Positions 41,120 to 53,889 of a stretch of DNA of 64,000 bases are shown piece after piece. A program made the translations under genes and the position numbers. The stretch spans positions 33,855,501-33,919,500 of the forward strand of contig NC_084929.1 of NCBI RefSeq assembly GCF_958298935.1. Direction: 5' to 3'. The notes below the pieces were generated by a model. That model worked only from the letters and a program-made list of their open reading frames with translations, searched no databases and was not told the origin of the DNA. Source of the stretch: Phragmites australis (Eukaryota; Streptophyta; Magnoliopsida; Poales; Poaceae). Position 1 is the stretch's first letter. Each line of letters begins with the position of its first letter.

Positions 41120-44100
41120 GTCAGTGCGCAGACAGTACTCTTCCATGTCACTTACATCTCGTGCTCTTTATCCTTTGCTCGTCCTGCTTCTGTTATGTTG
41201 TTCTTGTTTGGTTATTTATGATTGTGTAAAGGGAAAAAAGAGAGGAGCGAATAAAGGAAATAGAGTTATGATATGTTCGTGAGTTCTTTAGAGTAAACGC
41301 GAAGGTTTGAATGTGCATGTAGAATCCTTGCCATCTTTGTTTGTGTAAATGTAGCATGGACCAGAGTCATCTTTCTTTTCCAGCATTGTTGTATCAACAC
41401 ATTCACAATGTAGGAGATGCAACAAGAGTGCATGACTAGCTAGATCCATTGTTGCTTAGGAAAATGTTCAGCGATCTAGCCTGGCATCCTTTGATCAGCT
41501 GCCCAGAAAACAGAAATGATCACTCATCGTTCCACTCTTGGCGATACATTTATCTGTACAATATAAAGACTACTAAAAAAACAGAGAGAAAAGACACTCG
41601 TAGCAGCAATTTTTGGTGATTCTTGATTTCTTAGTAATTGGATATGTACTGATTGTTGCTTGATGATGGAATAGTTGAGTGCATTAGTGTTTTTGGATGC
41701 TAAATATGAAGCTTGAAAGAGATGTGAGTTGTGAGTTTTGCTGCTTAATTTCATCTACATGCCGTGGGGTCGATGTAGATGATCACCCGAATGTTATGCA
41801 ATTACAGGCCATATACTCCATTTGTGCTTCTTTTCTTATGGTAATCTAGTATCTGTCCTAACATTACTAGGGCGCTGCTGTGTCACATTTCTTTCTTTCT
41901 GTGCAGTGTCCATAATTCATTCAATTGCATTGCATGAACCCCCAAGATTCATGTGGGCCATTTCGGTCTTCATGGCAACCAATTGCCTTTCCCTTTTGCC
42001 TGTATATGATCTGCATCTCGCTCTCTCTCTCTGGGCCTTCGGTCCTTTGCCGTGCAGTCAATATTTTGCAATCATATCGTTGCAAAGGGAAGTGCAGTGG
42101 TACTGCTGCTGTGCTACTCGTCCGTTATCTTTGACCAGCTTTCGAAACCTTATGCAAGTCTAGGAACTTAAAATTTTCACTATCGAGATGGCAGGCATGA
42201 CAACCAGTTTCCATTCTAATGTTGTCTGGCATTAGTATACGCCGGTGGCTCACCTGCCACCTACTGAATTGAAGGCAAACAGTTTGTAGTGTCGCCCCTT
42301 TCATGTCCATGATGAACTGAATTGTTGTTTGTATCTGCAGCGGCAGTTCAAATTTTTTAGCAAACGCATAGCATAATGGCCCCTGCTGGAGTTGGGTTGA
42401 TAGTTATGCCAATGCTGAAAATATGCTAGCTTGGATGCTGTTTTTACATTGCTATTGTCGTCGAAACAACATGATCTTTCTTGCACTCAGCAGTTTCGTC
42501 CTGGCTCATCTCACATTTCGCACCCCTGAAAATTCCAGGTTGCAATTCCGTGGTGATCACTGATGCTCAGGCTCCCATCGCCAAGCGTCACAAGAGTAGC
42601 ATTTCCGGTTCAGGTTGAGCGCGCCGAGGTGCAGATGGAGGAAGAGGATGGCACATTGGCACGGTGAGAACTGGAGGAAGCAAGCAGGGAATGAAGCCGT
42701 ATCGGTCCGGGAGCGTATACATAAATATTTTCGTGTAACATTGATAGTTTATTAACAGCGGGTATACATTCTAGCTAAGGTTAAGATATGAATATACTCC
42801 ATATGATCGGATCAGGGCCTAGCCTGGGCGACCTAGTTTGCATGCATGATTTACCGGAGGTTATCATCGATAAACTTGATTTATCGGATATATCAAACAA
42901 AAAAATATAAATAATTCAAATAAAATTCAAACAAAGTATCTGTAAACATGATAATTTCTTTTTACCAGTTCCATTAGTAGACCTGGTAAACCGGATATAT
43001 CAGCCGAATTTTTTTTCCCATCCACAAGGTATATCTACGAGGCAGTGGCACTAAACTTGTTAGCACTGCCATCTCACACATGCTCTGACCAAACACAGAC
43101 TACCCCCGGCCCCGGCGTCTGTTCTGGCCACGCTGACTCCCTGAACCAACACGCGCAGCTGCGCATACGCCTGCCGGTTGCCGGTAACCACGCCGCGTGC
43201 CGGTTCAGTGTAACGAAAATCGATTTTTTAAATATACTTATACTAAAATTATAAATACAATAATATATTATTATTTCAGTAAATACGATCATGTACCGGT
43301 GGCCATCTTGATCATACCACGTACATTAATATAAAGAAAAAATAAAAAAAACCCCTCAAAAGTCACTTGGATTTTATCTTTCCCTAAAAGTTATTTTGTT
43401 GCAAAACCCCCCAAAGATTTAGTTTTGTTGCAAAAACACCCTAAAAATTCAAAAAAATTTAAAAAAATCACAATTTTTTTAAAAAAAACTAGAGAAAATT
43501 CTAAGACCTTTTGTGTAATTATTTTTCAAAAATAATATCCTTTGCATCATATTTCAGCGAGAGGAAGTTTGAAAAAAAGAAAAACATGCAGCTCATTTAT
43601 TAATTCAAGTTAAATGCATAGTTAATTATTTACTAATCCAAAAATCACGAAACCAATTTTTTTAGTCTTCTTACATGATCCTCTATCTTCTAAAAATACA
43701 TAAAATCTTGAAATAGTTATTACAACGTGCAGGATTGAGTAAATATGTTACAGATAGATTAATTTATAACTAATACATAACACCTCAAAATTAGTGAAAC
43801 CATTTTTATTAGTTTACTTAAACAATTATTTATGTAGAAAAAATAATGGTAGACATGACAAAATTAAAATAACATAAATTAATAAATGATATGCATATTT
43901 TTACTTTTTTTTTTCAAACTTCCTCCCCATGAAATATGATGCAAAGGATGTTATTTTAAAAAAAAAAATTCACAGAAGATCTTAAAATTGTCTCTAATTT
44001 TTTTAGATTTTTTTTTTGAATTTTTGGAAGGTTTTTTGCACAGAGTCAAACTTTTGGGTGTTTTTTTACAACAAAACAACTTTTAAGAGAAAAAGTCAAA

Positions 44101-44772
44101 ATCAAGTTATGAGTCACCACATATAATTTAACGTGATAAAAGGGACTAATTCTTATAAATTTAATATCCAACTGCTATTTTTAAATATTAGTTTAAAAAA
44201 GCTAAAATAAAAAAAAAACCTCGCTCGGGGCGTGCAGTGCAATTGAGCAGATGGCCGGCTGGGCCGTTTCCAGTGAACTTTGGGTCCTTCGCTCGGCTAA
44301 TCCTGTATCACAATCTGAATCTGGATACAAGACACAACATGCGAATACTCATGCAGGTGACCGGACCTGATAAGCTCAGAGGGCACATGCGTGGCTACCA
44401 TGGATGCAAACTAGATTGTAGATCATGTGCCCATATGTCACAAGCAATGTAACCTAACTAGTGGGACAGCGCGACGTCAAACCGCACAGGACGAACTTGA
44501 CCATAATAATGCGTCTGGATTGACATAGTAGGATTGGACACAAGCACCTATAATGCCATAGCTTAGGAATAATGAGCGTTTCAGGGATAACCACAGCCAA
44601 TATCTTGACTGTCCTCAATGGAGACACCAAATAGACTCCGGATCATATACCAACCAAAGATCCATCAAATAGTCACATCAGATCACCGTTTTTAAGCAAA
44701 CAGTTCGGCACCACTTTGACTCCACCACCAGCTCATCGTACACTCATATAGCACTGAGCTTGCAGGTTGTAG
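41120..44772. other. Spacer with a long inverted repeat
   Basis: 41.1-43.3 kb holds no certain gene. Apart from the possible exon block near 42.6 kb, only GATATATC-rich short repeats (42.86-43.0 kb) are visible. 43.36-44.12 kb is a long inverted repeat. The PDCD5 gene ends toward this region. Confidence 0.5.
43357..44118. repeat. Long inverted repeat (foldback-like), arms about 250 bp
   Basis: The left arm (about 43357-43608) and right arm (about 43871-44118) are reverse complements with scattered differences. Shared blocks include AAAAGTTRTTTTGTTG, ATCCTTTGCATCATATTTCA and GAGGAAGTTTGAAAAAA. A loop of about 260 bp separates them. Likely a non-autonomous DNA transposon with long terminal inverted repeats. 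Superfamily undetermined. Confidence 0.75.
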
Positions 44773-47700
44773 CTAATCATCGTCGTCAAGGACACTACGA
44801 CGCCTCTGAATCTGTTAAGCAAACAAGAGTTAACAGGAGGGCAAGGCGCGCGAGAGAGAGTTCCACTCTGGGATCTTTCTGCTTTACAATGCAAACTAGT
44901 TTCTTTTAAGATGTTATACTATCAATTACACTATAATAATCATGACATGCAAGGAATTTTATACTGCAAACCGGATCAGTTACACCGATTGCTGGAAGCA
45001 AAGTACATTCGTCTGATGAAATCGATAGGATTGATGCAAATATAGTATGCTGGAAGTATATAGGATCCATCATGTTTTACATACCGTAACTTTGGTTTGC
45101 TTGGTCGTCTGGGTGTTGATTTGCTCCAGAAGTGAGATAAGCCTTTCTTCAGACACCTGCAAACCAGAAGAGTGCAACAATTTACAGTCACTTCTATCAA
45201 GTTTCTTGAAACGCGAAAGGGTACATAAAGTCACAAGAATGTGTCACATATCTATTACCTTTTCAGATATTCCACCAGTTTGAGCAGCTCTCAGAAGAAC
45301 ATCTTCCACTCCTCTAGCCTTATCAGGCTTGACCAAAGCTATGCGGGAGACTGTCAATTTCATGCAAAGTAAACATTGTATTATAGTACCCTGCCCCTAT
45401 AATTATGTACCATTTAAAGGAGAAGATTCATGATTGATTTCCAGCCCACTATATTCTCTATTTACAATGTTGTCTTCTGACAGGCAGGCAATTTACAGAA
45501 AAACAAGAGCTCTTTATTCAAATATAAATTATTCATTCATGAAAATATTAGCCACGATAAGCTATTAAATTACCACCAAACTTCAACAACTACAACAACA
45601 AAGCCTTTAGTGACTTAGTCCCTAGCAAGTTTGGGTAGGCTTAAACAAACATAACAGCATTAACTTCAACACCAAGATAAATTCCACAAATCTTAATGAC
45701 AAGTATTTACTGCACACAAATAGTGAATGAGGAAGACTCAAGAAGTTTTAAATCTATTCTTCTATGTTGATGCGGCCACACACTCGATGCATGCATACTT
45801 ATAAAGGCTGCATAACCATGAAATACACCGATTTCCATCTTAGACCTTACCTCTAGTTACACATAACACAATAGCATACAGGGTTTCACTAAATAATCTA
45901 GTGAGCATTTTTTCCAACAAACCAGGAGTGTAATCATCTGAAATAGCCAAAGTCACCGCAAACACCATCATCACTAAAAAAAATCATGCTCTTCTCTAGC
46001 TTAAATTCCTAATATATTTTTAATGGTTGTCATCGTTAAACATGAGGAATAGATGTAATGATGATTCAAGGAACATCGAAGATTCCTAAATCCTAACTCC
46101 AGGCATGCGGATAGGGTAATTGTGCTGAACAGCGTGGCACTGTCAGAAATACATGCACACAACTGCCGAAACACAAGACAGCATAAGTGGTATAGAGGTA
46201 GGTCATCTAAGTTGTTAAAGAAAAACCAAGCATACAAGACGTAACTTCCCCTGTGGGCCGATCTGCAATCATCTGACTATAAACTGTAAAGATCTAAAAC
46301 AGCTATTCAGTGCATCACAAATGACATCAACAACAAGAACTTACGCCTTTCTCTAGCTTCAGAGGATAATATCTGAGCAAGCATCATCTGTCGGCGTTCC
46401 TCAGCTTCTCTGATTGAGAATTAGTTTTGAAGTCAATTAACTGTTTCCCAGAGAGTTTACCGTAAGAAACTTAGAGAAAAAAGGTGATAACAATATCGCG
46501 AAGATGGTGGAGGAATGGATCATACTGCTTTGCATCTTCTTGAGCTTTTTGTTGCCCTGCATTTTGCTGATTGCCCTAATTAAATTTACGATTACATCAA
46601 AGTTGGTCAGTAAACTGAGCATCACGAACTAGCTCTTTTGTTAGCAAGGAAAACTAAACATTGTTATTACAGCTTCAACTTTTAGCCATGGAGCTTGGTA
46701 GCTTACCCCACCACGTTGAGCCATTAACTCTTGCATTCTCCTCTGCCTGATAGCTTCCAACTCGGGGTCAGCCTGACAAGAAAAATGTATAATTTCATCA
46801 GAAGAAGGTATCTGGTAAACAAACACATCAATGAATAAAAAAAAACCGTTCTTTCTTGTGCCAAGTGCAATTGTCAAGATGAACATTTGATGTGATTTCT
46901 GCAGTTAAAACTGATCAATGCACCTAAACACTCTGTAGTTAAAACCGATCAATGCACTTACTCTTTCTACTTTATAGGGCATTAAGTAATTTCTTTTTCT
47001 GGAAGACTAAAGGGTTTAGATAATGAAACAGAGAAAATGAAAGATTTATGAGACAAGCAGCAAATAGATACTGTTTTATTTTAACAAAAAGCAAACGTCT
47101 CATGCTATCATATTTCATGGGGATAGTAGGGTAAATCATTGTGAATCAACGTAATATGGAAGATCATCATAAAGCAGAAATAACAGCAACAAATAAACAG
47201 CTACAAGGTAAAGAATTGCATGCTGATATCACACCCTAATGTGCTCTAGAAGGTGCACAAGCACAACAGAACTGATGAATGGACAATGGAGCCTTGAACA
47301 CCCAACAAATTAATATTACACACCCTTTTTGTTGAGTGAAATATGGTTACAAAATCATAGGGTACTACATCTAGATCAACGAGGCAGTATCTTAAACGCA
47401 ATATCTAAAAGGGTGTATGGCATGAATCAATCATATATTAAATGGTGTACAACTAAGTACTGTGTGCATCACCACATGAAGCAAGGACTCGAGGACACTG
47501 ATTTGGGCCATAAATGCAACTTCTGAATTCATGATACATAAAAAAAATCTTTGTTCGATTCAAATATGTTTCCATAGATTTCAAGATTAGCCTAGCAATC
47601 AGATTCCAGGAACAACACATGACGATGACTTGGCATTACAATGTTTACCCGTAATGAAAAATTGAAAACAGCAAACAATGCTTTGTGGACTGTATTGATG

Positions 47701-48180
47701 TAAGTGCACTCCATTATGCCGACAAGAAAATCAGTATGACTTGTAACATAACTCATAGCTAGTTTGGAAGGAGCACCACAAGATCGCAACTCAGGCAGTT
47801 CGCTCAGAAAATTGGCGAAACCCGAAAATTTTCGCTGTTCCTCAGTCACTCTTCCCTTAATAGAACAAGAATAATCAAAATAATTTCGAAGTACCATGTT
47901 GCTCATTCAGTCCATATAATAGTAATAAATTGGGAAAACAGTTCTCCAAAACCTCTCCCGGCCAATGAAAACCAGCAGCAACTGAACCAGTGAGGCATCA
48001 ACCAACAAAAAAGGATCAACATGGGTAACCACATGACACAAAAAATGGGGAATCACAACATATTAGGCACTTGATCTTCTCCACCAAAAAGAACTGAAGA
48101 ACCCTAATATTTAAGCACGGATAGAGGTCAACAGATCCTCGCAACCAAAAACATAGCAATCAAAGCGCCGATCTTACCAT
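44773..48180 (-). CDS. PDCD5: PDCD5 (programmed cell death 5) homologue, seven exons
   Basis: Small DNA-binding-domain protein. The minus-strand coding exons are 48180-48178, 46772-46707, 46575-46526, 46409-46345, 45350-45259, 45156-45085 and 44811-44773. They join in frame to 128 aa, the normal plant length. The sequence runs MADPELEAIRQRRMQELMAQ, then the Gln-rich GNQQNAGQQKAQED and the helical core (RQMMLAQILSSEARERLSRI, RGVEDVLLRAAQTGGISEKV). It ends QRRRSVLDDDD. The family has roles in cell death in animals and plants. Exon 1 contributes only the ATG, directly followed by the donor GTAAG. The gene is complete, with all borders GT-AG. A SINE-like fragment lies in intron 4. Confidence 0.96.
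45575..45655. repeat. SINE-like fragment in PDCD5 intron 4
   Basis: ACAACAACAAAGCCTTTAGT, then GACTTAGTCCCTAGCAAGTT and TGGGTAGGCT, closely resembles a dispersed plant short retroelement motif (CAACAAAGCCTTT...CAAGTTGGGGTAGGCT). Only part of it is present. The family name is uncertain. Confidence 0.45.
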
Positions 48181-48908
48181 CTTGCGCGCGCTCGGCGGAG
48201 ATCCCGAGCCCCTCCACTCCTCACTTGAGCTGCGATGCCCTCCGCGGCGAGCTGGTGGGGGAGAGGCGAAGAGCGAATCGAGCCTTTTTCTCCTGCTTTG
48301 CCCGTGGGTATCTGCTTCGAGCCATATCCACCGTACATTTTCCAATCAAATGGTTAAAAATTATTAAAATTATTTAAAATTCTGAAATTAATAAATACTA
48401 TCAGTTAAAAATTATTAATACACTATTATTTTTTCATCTTTATCTAATAAAGAGAATCAATACATCCTCAATTTCTATATTTAATTAGTTTTTTATAAAA
48501 AAATTTATTCCTGTAATAATATTATTGACTCATATGTAAGGGTTCGCTTATTTTAACTATAAATTATAAAAAATAGTTTGTAATTTATAGATTATAAAAG
48601 TTACATCGTATAATTTATACAAGCTGATAAAAGATATGTTACTGAATTGCTATAATTAGATGACTAGATTGCACAACACTTGTTGCTATTAATATAACTA
48701 GTTGGCTTTCGCCTTTCCACCCTATTGCCCCGTATCAGCCGTCCAATCTGAATCCTCTTCCCTGCACCGTCCGATCGGAGCATTGGGGATCTCTTTTCCG
48801 GGCCCGATATATTCGCGAATAAGACTCTACTTTTCGTGCGCCGTTTCCATTTTTTCCAATTTCCACCCTCGCATCCACCGCGCCGCCGAGAGAGAGGAAG
48901 GGTTTCCG

Positions 48909-49535
48909 ATGGAGAACGGCGAGGAGACGTTCGCCTCCCCTGCCGCCGCGGAGTTCGAGTTCGACCCGGCCGTCACCAACGGCGGGGGCCGCACCAAGCC
49001 CGGCGGCGCGGACGAGATCAGCGCCCTCCGCGCGACGAAGCGCGACCTGGAGGAGAAGCTCGACGCCGTGGGCCACCAGAACCGCTTCCTGTCCTCGGAG
49101 TCCCGCCGCCTCGAGGTCCTCGTGTCCCAGGCCCGCGACGAGATCGTCTCCTTCGAGCACGCCGCCGCTGCCAACGAGAACGAGGCCGCCACGCTCCGCG
49201 CCGAGGTCAAGCACCTCCAGGACCTCCTCGCCACCGAGAAGTCCAGCCACGAGGCGGAGATGCGCAAGGGCGCGGGGCTCGGGGACCAGCTGCAGACCGT
49301 GTACCAGGAGAAGGTCGCCCTCGAGGAGGAGATCGAGGCCCTGAAGGCTTCCGCCGCCGCCGCAGAGAAGGAGAAGGGGGAGGAGAAGGAGGAGGCGGAG
49401 GAGGAGTCGGCTGCTCCCTCGGCCGTGACGCCTAAGGAGGCGGTGGCGGCGTCTCCCGTGCTGATGGCGGCCGCGGCTGCTGGTGCTGCTGCCACGGCCG
49501 CCATCGCGGTGGTCTTGCTCAACCTCAAGAGGTAA
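48909..49535 (+). CDS. Tail-anchored coiled-coil protein (PMD-like), single exon
   Basis: 208 aa from ATG at 48909, the first methionine in a sensible context before MENGEETFAS. An upstream in-frame extension to 48702 looks like 5' UTR. Residues 35-155 form a long heptad-like coiled coil (LRATKRDLEEKLDAVGHQN and later VYQEKVALEEEIEALKAS). A Glu/Lys-rich acidic block spans 153-168. Residues about 184-204 are an Ala/Val-rich hydrophobic segment followed by LKR at the very end, a tail anchor. Plant PMD1/PMD2 proteins that shape peroxisomes and mitochondria have this architecture, and I suggest that relation without being able to prove it. Divergent with PDCD5, start codons 0.7 kb apart. Confidence 0.8.
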   Translation: MENGEETFASPAAAEFEFDPAVTNGGGRTKPGGADEISALRATKRDLEEKLDAVGHQNRFLSSESRRLEVLVSQARDEIVSFEHAAAANENEAATLRAEVKHLQDLLATEKSSHEAEMRKGAGLGDQLQTVYQEKVALEEEIEALKASAAAAEKEKGEEKEEAEEESAAPSAVTPKEAVAASPVLMAAAAAGAAATAAIAVVLLNLKR

Positions 49536-52500
49536 TCTGGTGGTCCGATATGTGGGAAGTTTTGATCTTCTGCTATGGCCTATATGAGAATGGATTATCC
49601 GTTTTGTGGTGTTACTAATGACCGGTTGTAGTATCTTTAGTATTTCACTGGTTAGTATATTAGAGCAACGTATAGTGTTGGGCCTTTATCGCAAGTCCTT
49701 TTCCTTTCTGCAGACTGCAGTTTTCCATGCTAATAAGAGTTGTCAACACAAAGAGAGACTCTGTTATTTTGATGTTGCACCCTAATTCTAGTTACTATCA
49801 CTTGGTTAATTGCTATGCTATGTCCCCTGCATTCCTGGATGGTTGTTCTTTTTGTTTGTGAAGTTCCTGTGTGGTTGGAATATTGATGACTCAGATTGGG
49901 TGCATTGCGACAAACTGCAATGTATCACTGGGATGAATACCAGGTGTTTTTTTACTCAGGAATTGTGAGCTTGCAGCTGCTCGTTGGTTGGTTAACCCAG
50001 CAAGTGCTGTTGATCACTCCTATTTGGTTCGAGGCATTTATCGCCAATCTTTTCAAGTGGTAGATAAGAAAGGATATCACTTTGGTTGGTGAATGCTCGC
50101 AGATCTGAAATATGTTTGATGTATGATTATTGCTGCATGATGCTTGTAGAGATGTTTTTCGGATGCATGTATGCTGGCTGCTTGGTTATGTTGCTACTAA
50201 TGTGTTGGGTTTCAATGGATTTTCAAATGAAGATGTATGGTGTATCCATGAAGTAGTTTGCAGAATTGTGGCTATGTGATTTTATCAGCTTCTTCTCCTT
50301 GTAAGTGAAGCTTGTACTTTTTTTAGGAACACCAGTACAACTTTTAATCGTGCACACACACACCACCACACGCACACACTCACCTCAAGCTTGTACCTTG
50401 ATTGATGTTGCTCAGCACCACACTGAATCACTGATGCTTCATAATTATACTTTGATTGAAAGTAAAAGCTGAGGGAAAGAAATTTAGACTGCAAACCATG
50501 CTGTAACTATCAGTGAAGTTGGCGACTGAACTAAATGCATAGTGTTTGATTAAAAAAATGGTGCAGTATATTCAAGCAGTTTCAAGGTTTAGCATTTTAG
50601 CTCAGAATTGAACTCTGCACAATTTTTTATTTGTTCAGATAATTCAATGATACTTCGATATCATCTGAATGTTGCATGTGGTTATTCGTTTTTAATTCTA
50701 GTGTCAAAACAATGTCATCTTGCAGTATCTCTTAGTGGATGAAGCAATAAACCATGCTCTCTGTCTGTTTCTGATAGTTGTTGGTCGAATTTGTCTTAAT
50801 ATCTTGTGGGCATTCAAGCCACTGTTGTTTAATAGATGCTAATATATTTGAGATGAAGGCCTGTACAGATTTATCACCTAACAGATTTTAGCTAAGTAGC
50901 AGCATATCAGTCTATTTTTGAGTTTTGGTCAACTCATCTATAGGCAACTGGTTTGATGTAACATATTTGTCTAGCCCTGTTCTGTGCATATCTGTCCGAT
51001 GGTATCTGTTCCATGGGCATGCTCTTTTTGTTCCTGATAGCCAGATAGTTATTTGTGTCTAGATATTGCTCCAAGGTCATTTTTCTCTATCGGTTATCAT
51101 AATAATGGAAAGTTGGAGACCATTGCGTGTCTTCTGTTCATGGTAGAAGCTATTATATTCAAATTATTCCTGACACGACTATAACTGATCTTATGTTGGT
51201 ATATAGTGCCTAACTGAAACCTTTGTCAGGAAATTGTACAATAGTGTATGCAGGCTGGTATATTTGTTTGGAGGATAGGCGGGTTGTAAGTTGTCACGAT
51301 AGCCAGAGTAGTTCTGATGGTTGATGCCGTTCGGTTCCTATATTATTGACTGGAAGGTGATAAGATTCTCCATTGACCATCTCTGTACTGATGATTATCA
51401 TCAGCTTATACAGAATGCATTGCATTGATCAATGTCTTGTCTTCTATAGCTGTCGCATTACTGTTAGATAGCTTCCTCAGTGATGACCGTTTTCGCATGC
51501 GGAATTATTGGGCTTCGTTAGCGTCATGCTATCATATTCTTTGCTTTGAGGAAGCTTGATGGATGGTACTGCAAATAACTGGACGAGTTGAGCATAATGC
51601 TGTTTAGTAAGGGAGCTGCTACAATTCGTTAATGATTCCAGTTAGGTCAGGCCTGGATGTGACAGCATTGTTCGAATGGGAAGTTTTTTCCATCATAGGT
51701 GATTGCAGAATGCATTTTCGAGTTTGTTGTCATGATTCTTCCGTCAGAAATGAATTGAGTTTAGGATTAGAGAACGTTGAAATTTACCGTATCCATTATT
51801 GGATTGGGATGGTTCATGGTTCCCTTTAGGGGTGAAAATAGGTAGGATTTTAACCACCTGTCTTGATCGCTCGAACCTTTTATATGCTAATCGGATTTTA
51901 GATATTGGATATTTGAAAAAAAAATCATAGATATCAGATTGGATCTCGGATAGTTAATATCGGATATTGGATTCGAATATAGGGAGCTATATATCCATCA
52001 TATGTCAGATATCCGAGAATAAAATTAAATATATCTTAAGACTATTCGTAGTTGAGTTTTGGATACGTAGAATGTTTGAACATTCATAATATATGTGATA
52101 TGTATACGGGTGTAGTTTTTACTCAATATCTGAATAAATATTTGTGACCGATATTGTTTGCATCTGACTCGTTCTGTATATGTGATCGAGACTATCCGTA
52201 TTTGATACTATTCATGTTCAGTTTTGATTCCGATGAAAAAATATGAGATAAAATATAGGATAGCAATATCTATTTGTATCCAATCTGATTACACCTCTAC
52301 TTCTCTATATTACTTCTCTCTAATGTCGTCTCACTGAGCAATAGCGCTGTAGTTCCAATCGTCTCTGTTCGTAATTTCAGTGAAAACAAGCATTGATTCA
52401 ACATAACAGATGTGTTCGCTACACTCGAAATAGGTCTGTTCATAATTTCAGTGAAAACAAGCATGGAATTTCAGTGAAACCTGAGCAATAGCTGAAGAGA

Positions 52501-52576
52501 TGTGGTCTCGAATACACAAGATTTCAAAACGATTAATTCTGGTCACTTGGAACTTAACAAACAAGACCATACCGGA
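49536..52576. other. Spacer with one hAT-like element
   Basis: The first several hundred bases are probably the 3' UTR of the coiled-coil gene. A CA-rich tract lies near 50352-50380. I see no further gene. A hAT-like element occupies 51827-52299. Confidence 0.55.
51827..52299. mobile_element. hAT-like non-autonomous element, 473 bp
   Basis: The left end TAGGGGTGAAAATAGGTAGG and the inverted right end TAGAGGTGTAATCAGATTGG match at about 16 of 22 positions. The interior is full of GGATAT/ATATCC motifs in both directions. Flanking 8-mers GTTCCCTT and CTTCTCTA agree at 5 of 8, consistent with an old 8-bp target duplication. Confidence 0.6.
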
Positions 52577-53548
52577 TCAGCTATAACGAAAGGGATAATC
52601 TATATGCATGCCAAAATACAGGAACCCAACCTTGGCAGATTGGTAGTATGACTGACACCCGGCATGCGGGCACAGTTCCCTGTACTCCGGCTTGATGGTG
52701 CCTTCGGCGACGCCGGTGGCCACGGACACGTCCCGGAGTGACCTCCCGGCGCTGGCCTGCCGTTCCATGGCCATGTAGATGATGGCGGCGGTGGAATCAG
52801 GGTTGCGCTGCACGTCGAGCCGCTCCTGCAGCCTCCGCGCCGCCTCCTGCACCGCACCCACCTCCAGCTCTCCCAACCCGAGCAGCGAGCCGAAGCGCTC
52901 CATGTAGTCCGCCGCGCGCACCACGCCGATGTCCAACGCCTGCCCGCCGGCCTCGTCCCCGAGTCGCTTCCTGATGAGCGTGATCAGCTTGCCGATGTCC
53001 TTCTTGGCCGCCTGGCCATCGCGCGTCGCCGCGGCCAGCTCCTTGAACGTCTGCGGCTGCGGCGCGCCTGCGCCGCGACAGGCGACGTAGAGGCACGCCG
53101 CGTAGAGCGCGTCGCCGCTCCGACCCGCGCCCTCGGTGTAGTAGTGGTGCGCCTTGCCCTTGCCCTCCTCCATCCTCCTCAACACGTCCTAGGCCCGGTC
53201 CCGGACGTTGCCCGCGATCGCGAGCCGGTCCGCCATGTCGGCGATGGCTCGGAACGCCTCGGCCATCGCCTTCTCTGAAGGCTGCACGGCCCCACGCGTC
53301 GTCGGCAACGCGAATTCATCCAGCATCGTCCCGGGGGCGGCACGGGTCCGCGCCTCCTCGGGAAGGCGGCGGGTCCCTCCAGCATAGTCCCCGGGAGCAG
53401 CATGGATCCACGCATCCCCATCAAGGCGGCGAGTCCCTCCGTCATCTTCCCAGGGAGCGGCACGGCGCCGCTCATCCTCAGCAGGGCGGCTTCCTCGGCG
53501 TGCATCTTCATCGGCGCCGAGTACGCACTTACTTACAGCCTTGAGCAA
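52577..53548 (-). pseudogene. TFIIB-like pseudogene with one in-frame TAG
   Basis: Paralogue of the gene at 63.2 kb. After the degenerate N-terminal part the frame reads EKAMAEAFRAIADMADRLAI and RDRA, then TAG at 53191-53189. It continues in the same frame as DVLRRMEEGKG...ALYAACLYVACRG...TFKELAAATR...KKDIGKL through the second cyclin fold (VVRAADYMERFGSLLGLGEL, VATGVAEGTIK) to a stop at 52577. The sister gene has AAG (Lys) where TAG stands, so a single A-to-T change explains it. No zinc ribbon is found upstream. The N-terminal region is instead built of three 60-bp repeats. A split or read-through product cannot be excluded. Confidence 0.85.
53321..53499 (-). repeat. Three tandem copies of a 59/60-bp unit in the TFIIB-like pseudogene
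   Basis: Units start near 53321, 53380 and 53440. Each carries a (C/G)(A/T)CATC-or-AGTCC...GG(G/A)GC(G/A)GCA(C/T)GG core and GCGG(G/C)..CCCTC end. The first period is 59 bp and the second 60, so repeat slippage has also shifted the reading frame. Confidence 0.75.
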
Positions 53549-53889
53549 GGACGGTTAAAATATATTCATATGTTCCCATAAGCAGTGATAAATTTATTCC
53601 AAAATAATACACAACAATGAAATTCAGAATATAAATCACATTACCTGAACTATCCACCACATATACAGGCCGCAATTGCTTCTTTTACATACCCGCGGGT
53701 AAGACAAAAGATGAAAATATATTTTCTGGTTCTTCGTCACAGAGGACGCGTGAAGAATTTCGCAACATGCATGCTGATTGAATCACGTTTAAGTTGCCAA
53801 TTTGTGGGATATGACAGCAGCTAGCGTACCCAAAATGACTAGGGAAAATGGAAAATGTTTAACGACATCTTCATCTACTTGTGTTGGAA

